Shown piece by piece: positions 63,185 through 64,000 of a stretch of DNA of 64,000 nucleotides. Within the stretch, counting starts at the first letter, position 1. The number at the start of each line of letters is the position of its first letter. Made by a program: the position numbers and the translations under genes. The notes under the pieces were generated by a model. The model was not told the origin of the DNA. It did no database searches and worked only from the letters and a program-made list of their open reading frames with translations. The stretch covers positions 682,001 to 746,000 of the forward strand of contig NZ_CP014989.1 of the NCBI RefSeq assembly GCF_001685415.1, given 5' to 3'. This DNA is from Serinicoccus hydrothermalis. GTDB lineage: Bacteria; Actinomycetota; Actinomycetes; Actinomycetales; Dermatophilaceae.

Positions 63185-64000
63185 TCAGAGCTGGCGCGAG
63201 TGCTCCTGGGCCTGGCGCAGCAGCTCGGGGACGCCCTCCTCGAGCATCGGGGCGAAGCGCTGGTCGCCGGGACGCTCCCCCCGCAGCCAGCGGGTGCGGA
63301 TCGCCTCGCAGAAGACCGCGGCCTTCCACAGCGCCAGCGCGCGGTACCACGGCAGGTGGGAGATGTCGGCGCCGGTGGCGGCGGCATACCGCTGAGCCAG
63401 CTCGTCGCGGTCCCACCACCCCTCCTGCACGGTCACCGGGCTGTGGTCCATGACGGTGGCGGGCCAGGCGCCGTGCCGGTCGCTCCAGGTCGCGGTGAGG
63501 TAGCCGAGGTCGGCGAGCGGGTCGCCGAGGGTGGCCATCTCCCAGTCGAGGATCGCTACGACCCGGCCCGGGTGGGTCGGGTCGAGCATGAGGTTGCCCA
63601 GCCGGAAGTCGCCGTGCACGACCGCGTGCGCGCTGCGCGTCGGGCGGTGCTCGTCGAGCCACGTGGCGAGCGGGTCGAACCCGGGCAGCTCGCGGGTCGA
63701 CACCTGGGGCCAGAGGTCGGTGAACCGTCGCACCTGCCGCTCGAGGTAGCCCTCGGGCCGGCCGAGCGCGGCCACGTCCTCGGCGGACACGTCGACGGTA
63801 TGCAGGGAGACCAGCGTGTCGACGACGCCGGCCGACGCGGCGGCCCGCGCGGCGGGGTCGTCGGCGAGCGCGCCGGGCTGGGTGTCGGTGACGACCTCGG
63901 CGTCGAGGTGCTCCATGACGTAGAAGGGGACGCCGAGGACGTCGGTGCCCTCCTCCACGGCGAGGATCCGCGGCACCCGTACGTCGTGCGCGCCGAGCAC
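63185..64000 (-). CDS. Aminoglycoside-phosphotransferase-fold kinase (acyl-CoA-dehydrogenase-associated type), partial
   Basis: The frame is open to the window edge, so the N-terminus is missing. The kinase-like motifs are VVHGDFRLGNLMLDP (catalytic loop Asp) and ILDWEMATLGDPLADLG (metal-binding Asp), and the C-terminal YRALALWKAAVFCEAI segment is typical of the ACAD10/11-linked family. In mammals this domain phosphorylates 4-hydroxyacyl-CoA. A fatty-acid link fits the neighbouring AtoE-type transporter. Confidence 0.85.
   Translation of the reverse strand: MLGAHDVRVPRILAVEEGTDVLGVPFYVMEHLDAEVVTDTQPGALADDPAARAAASAGVVDTLVSLHTVDVSAEDVAALGRPEGYLERQVRRFTDLWPQVSTRELPGFDPLATWLDEHRPTRSAHAVVHGDFRLGNLMLDPTHPGRVVAILDWEMATLGDPLADLGYLTATWSDRHGAWPATVMDHSPVTVQEGWWDRDELAQRYAAATGADISHLPWYRALALWKAAVFCEAIRTRWLRGERPGDQRFAPMLEEGVPELLRQAQEHSRQL

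Overview
The window is high-GC actinobacterial chromosome. Long, nearly gap-free coding runs, frequent GTG starts, ATGA/GTGA gene overlaps, an OhrR/Ohr pair, an ECF42-type sigma factor with DGPF proteins, DUF222-HNH and ERCC4-Lsr2-like proteins and accessory ClpP genes point to Micrococcales, perhaps the Intrasporangiaceae/Ornithinimicrobiaceae group; that placement is inference. I saw no rRNA, tRNA, CRISPR array or intact transposase.

Left core block (1-21.7 kb). 1-7.5 kb is one operon for amino-sugar or cell-wall glycan salvage: a GHL10 glycosidase, a GntR/UTRA regulator, a three-gene ABC importer, a GH3 NagZ-type hexosaminidase and NagA. It is followed by an ECF sigma factor with two DGPF/YCII proteins, a CtlX-type hydrolase, an L-idonate-dehydrogenase-like MDR enzyme beside an atypical Nramp-family transporter, small redox and DUF genes, ohrR-ohr with a visible operator, a MetX-fold hydrolase, a FitAB-type toxin-antitoxin pair, a broken esterase and a maleylacetate reductase.

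Accessory block (21.7-41.7 kb). Defence- or signalling-like modules are separated by short intergenic gaps. Eight of these gaps carry the same roughly 12-bp sequence, GGCGGAAKGACG, always on the + strand and never seen by me inside a gene or elsewhere in the window. The segments between repeats are: a caspase/CHAT-like protein; a subtilisin-like protein with a Trypco2-like adaptor; a larger segment with CPBP proteases, an MDR/TetR pair and a ClpP3/P4-PopR-like set; an ART-like/helical/membrane-receiver operon; GIY-YIG plus SIR2-HerA; a decayed tyrosine recombinase; and an HTH-ImmA/IrrE pair plus a PD-(D/E)XK protein. It looks like a cassette array with integron-like geometry. This is the best candidate here for an undescribed system.

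Transition block (41.7-45.5 kb): a nuclease-helicase fusion, a NERD remnant, a nucleotidyltransferase with a small partner, and a Phd/VapC pair whose toxin has a premature stop.

Right core block (45.5-64 kb): two SNF2 helicases, a frameshifted DUF222-HNH gene, an ERCC4-Lsr2-like fusion, an SDR and an alcohol dehydrogenase, a five-gene ESX/type VII-like effector cluster with a divergent TY-Chap-like gene, a SpoU methyltransferase, an AtoE-type fatty-acid transporter and a partial APH-fold kinase.
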